From positions 1 to 15,626 of the forward strand of contig WYEI01000119.1 of assembly GCA_009903905.1 (NCBI GenBank): a stretch of DNA of 15,626 nucleotides, read 5' to 3'. The notes below the pieces were generated by a model. It saw nothing but the letters and a program-made list of their open reading frames with translations, ran no database searches and was not told the DNA's origin. This document shows, one piece after another, positions 13,406 to 15,626 of the stretch. Positions within the stretch are counted from its first letter, which is position 1. Each line of letters starts with the position of its first letter. The position numbers were made by a program, and so were the translations under genes. Source of the stretch: Pyrobaculum sp. (GTDB taxonomy: Archaea > Thermoproteota > Thermoprotei > Thermoproteales > Thermoproteaceae).

Positions 13406-14932
13406 AATGTACCCAAAGCGCCTGGCCTCTTCGTAGAGGTACTCTCTAAAGTCCAGCCGACCCTGCCAGACCGTCTCTACGACCGTCCTCCTGGCGGCCG
13501 CCGGGTCCTCCACCTCCGAGGCCTTTATCAACGCCTCCATCCTCAGAGAAAGCTCTTTCTTCAAGTCGTTGTCGTACATGTCTCTCACATAAGACGCAAC
13601 TCTAGCCGCAAGCTCAGAAGGCTCGGCCACGTCGACCTCTCTGCCTTTGGCCACCACCGCCTTCACCTCCTTGACGAAGCGCGTCCCTCCCACGGCGGAG
13701 AGCTGAATTACAAGAGTCCCGTCCAGCCCCTCCGGCGGCGCCTCGGCCTCTTTAATGCGCAGAACAGCGTCGCCGACGGTGTCGGCGTGCATCGTCGTAA
13801 GAGCCCCGTGTCCAGTCAGCTTGTAGTTCACAAGCGTCATAAGCTCCTGCGGCGTCCTGGCCTCCGCCAGCGCCACCAGCGTGTGCATAGTGCCGTAGCG
13901 CAGGGCTTGGTCCAGAGCCATCCACAGCTTGTCCTCAGAGGGGACGGAGAGGTGGAGCATCTGCCCCTCAAGGGGGGCCCAGATCTCCCGGGCGCCCCGC
14001 TCCACCACCACCACTTGAAACCAAGGCGGGGTGAGGTAGAGCAACTGATTCAGTTGCGTGGTCTTGCCCGTGCCCATGCCTCCTGAAAACACCACAGAGC
14101 CCCGCGTCTCGAGGACGAGAGAGGCGAAGGCAAGGACTTCAAGCCCCTCTGGGCTGTACGGCTCAGCCTTAGCCTCGCCGACATGTTTAGGCTTCGTCAG
14201 ATACGGCCTCAACAACGACCTAGAGGGCTTGGGGTACGCCGACGCCTTTCTTATGTTCACATTGAACTCGAGGAGGTCCGCGGCTATTCTAGCCTTGTAG
14301 ATCTGGTCCTCTCGCGTAAGCATAGGCCTGTCCATGGTCAACGACGGCAACAACTGCTTAACCACCACGTACATAAGCGGCTCTGGGATGACGATGTTTG
14401 TGGGCAGGCGGAGTTCGTTCCTCACCGCCACGACGCGTCTGTACCGCCCCAGCTCCACCATCTGGAACTTGATGTAGTCCAGCTGCTCCTTTAGGTTCTT
14501 GGGTATGTAGGTGTATTTGGCGGCGGGCGCCACGGGCTGGGGGATGACGATTTCGGTGAGCATGGGGTCTCGCATCAACGCCTCAAGTGCCCCGTAGCCC
14601 ATGTACTCCCTAGCCCCAGACCACCTGTCCAGGAGGTAGTGGACCACATCTCTGTATTCTCTGTAGAGAGGCCAGATGGCCTTATCTCTGAGGCCTTCGG
14701 CTACTGATTTTACCAGCTTGGGGTACTCCCTCTCGTCTGGGGGAACTGCCCCCCGGAACATAATCAACAGCAACGCCGTCTGTAGGTCGTCTGGGAGCTC
14801 TGGGTCTATGACGACGTACATGAGGTCTTCTGTTATGCATACGTCCGTCCTCACGCCTCTGTCCACTATGACGCCCTCTTTCCTAAGGACACAACGCGAC
14901 TTGAGGACGGCGTCTGCGTGGGCGTAGATCAT
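13403..14932 (-). CDS. Type IV pilus assembly ATPase (TadA/GspE/VirB11 superfamily)
   Basis: A 509-residue cytoplasmic hexameric ATPase that would drive pilin assembly. The Walker A motif is SGGMGTGKTT (residues 283-292), a His-box-like segment is GHGALTTMHADTVGDA (374-389), and an Arg/Glu region VVVERGAREIW (308-318) lies where the Asp box is expected. The Walker B region is degenerate (VALAEARTPQE, 353-363): Glu357 follows Ala instead of the usual Gly. The N-terminal 240 residues are the usual N-terminal domain. It begins at an ATG that overlaps the ParA-like stop (ATGA), so the two are coupled. The window shows no retraction ATPase. The family is clear; which subfamily (FlaI-like, TadA or GspE) cannot be settled by eye. 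Confidence 0.9.
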   Translation of the reverse strand: MIYAHADAVLKSRCVLRKEGVIVDRGVRTDVCITEDLMYVVIDPELPDDLQTALLLIMFRGAVPPDEREYPKLVKSVAEGLRDKAIWPLYREYRDVVHYLLDRWSGAREYMGYGALEALMRDPMLTEIVIPQPVAPAAKYTYIPKNLKEQLDYIKFQMVELGRYRRVVAVRNELRLPTNIVIPEPLMYVVVKQLLPSLTMDRPMLTREDQIYKARIAADLLEFNVNIRKASAYPKPSRSLLRPYLTKPKHVGEAKAEPYSPEGLEVLAFASLVLETRGSVVFSGGMGTGKTTQLNQLLYLTPPWFQVVVVERGAREIWAPLEGQMLHLSVPSEDKLWMALDQALRYGTMHTLVALAEARTPQELMTLVNYKLTGHGALTTMHADTVGDAVLRIKEAEAPPEGLDGTLVIQLSAVGGTRFVKEVKAVVAKGREVDVAEPSELAARVASYVRDMYDNDLKKELSLRMEALIKASEVEDPAAARRTVVETVWQGRLDFREYLYEEARRFGYI

Positions 14933-15626
14933 GCCACCTTCAGGCGGTATACAAGCTGGTCTACAGCCTTCCTGTTTTCGCGGTCTCTCAACACGCTGTC
15001 GGCCACGGACTCGCCGTAGTAGTCCTTGATGGAGACGCGTTTAAGCACAACAGGCGCTATCTTCCTAGCCATCTTCACCTCGTCTTTCTCCACTAGGTTT
15101 ACCACCACCAGGCTGGCGTATGCCATGTATCTTCTGTACTGCTCAGCCTTGACGTCAGATATGCGGGAGATGAGGCGGCGGTCTGTCATAAATATATTAT
15201 AAACGCCATGTTTCTGCAACCTGGAAAGAAGCTCCGTCCTCAAGGCGGCCGTCGTGTCTATAATCACTGTGTCCGCCGGCATCCTCAGCCGCTGGACGAA
15301 CTTCGGCAGGTACTCAACCCACTCCATCAACGCCTCAGCGAAGTCCCCCGCCACGTCCTCCCCCATCCTTTGATAAAGCTCGAAGGCCTCGTACCCCGGC
15401 ACGAGATATAACATGGGGGTGATCTTGTGGACGTAAGGCGCGTCGCCCTTGAGAAAAGGCGCCAGCCAGCCCGGCTTCCGAGGCGCTCTAAAGAGCTGTG
15501 AAAGATCCGCCTTCTCCCAGTCCATGTCGATAAGAAGCGCGTAGCCCTTGGCGACGCCCAACACGCTCGCCAGAGTCGTCTTCCCAACCCCCCCGTCGAG
15601 GGAGGTCACTAACGCGATCTTCAGCG
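14929..15626 (-). CDS. ParA/MinD/TadZ-like P-loop ATPase, start beyond the right edge
   Basis: A SIMIBI-class ATPase of at least 226 residues. It has a deviant Walker A, SLDGGVGKTTLAS, with the signature Lys next to Gly, a Walker A-prime region ALLIDMDWEKADLSQLF, and a Walker B VIIDTTA. The frame continues upstream of the GTG at 15609 as LKIALVT, which matches the normal N-terminal strand of ParA proteins, so the real start is probably beyond position 15626 and this entry is 5'-partial. In bacterial Tad pili a similar protein (TadZ/CpaE) positions the machine. The ATGA overlap with the TadA-like gene supports a matching role here. It could instead be a MinD-like regulator. Confidence 0.8.
   Translation of the reverse strand, partial: LKIALVTSLDGGVGKTTLASVLGVAKGYALLIDMDWEKADLSQLFRAPRKPGWLAPFLKGDAPYVHKITPMLYLVPGYEAFELYQRMGEDVAGDFAEALMEWVEYLPKFVQRLRMPADTVIIDTTAALRTELLSRLQKHGVYNIFMTDRRLISRISDVKAEQYRRYMAYASLVVVNLVEKDEVKMARKIAPVVLKRVSIKDYYGESVADSVLRDRENRKAVDQLVYRLKVA

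Noticed and set aside
1..15626. CRISPR array, tRNA, rRNA or insertion sequence
   Set aside because: No regularly spaced direct repeats, cloverleaf, ribosomal sequence, transposase or terminal inverted repeats were seen by eye; small C/D-box RNAs cannot be excluded.

Overview
The window looks like chromosome from a hyperthermophilic crenarchaeon of the Thermoproteales, with Pyrobaculum or a close relative the best guess. The reasons are: every credible gene is on the minus strand and tightly packed; GC content is high; ATGA start/stop overlaps are common; many transcription units look leaderless, with a T-rich box centred 24-27 nt upstream of the start codon; the secreted proteins are rich in cysteine pairs; and there is an archaeal pilin with a class III signal peptide. 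No database search was possible, so the genus is an inference.

Reading along the minus strand (right to left), the first block encodes a type IV pilus (Tad/GspE-like) assembly machine. It contains a ParA/MinD-like ATPase (cut by the right edge), a TadA/VirB11-type secretion ATPase, two small soluble helical proteins, a TadC/GspF-type membrane platform protein, and a prepilin with a clear class III leader. Next come cell-surface genes: a signal-peptide/coiled-coil/C-terminal-anchor protein, a decayed paralogue of it carrying four disabling lesions, three small N-terminally anchored extracellular proteins, a 1014-residue secreted protein, and three more small anchored extracellular proteins. 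No prepilin peptidase is present.

The last block (positions 1-2744) is a histidine-degradation operon: a ureohydrolase that fits formimidoylglutamase (hutG), histidine ammonia-lyase (hutH) and the N-terminal third of imidazolonepropionase (hutI, cut by the left edge). The genes overlap by exactly 10 bp at both junctions. Urocanase is not in the window.

The strongest unexplained signal is a short promoter-like element, TAAGG-T5-CC with the core GGTTTTTCC. It precedes seven pilus/surface transcription units at a nearly constant 25-27 nt from the start codon and is not seen in front of the hut genes. It argues that the machine, the pilin, the coiled-coil protein, the giant protein and the small anchored proteins form one co-regulated, possibly undescribed, surface system. 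A second theme is frameshifting at simple repeats: a G11 tract and an A6 tract in the pseudogene, and a frame conflict at the 3' end of the 280-residue gene. These could be decay, phase variation or sequencing error.
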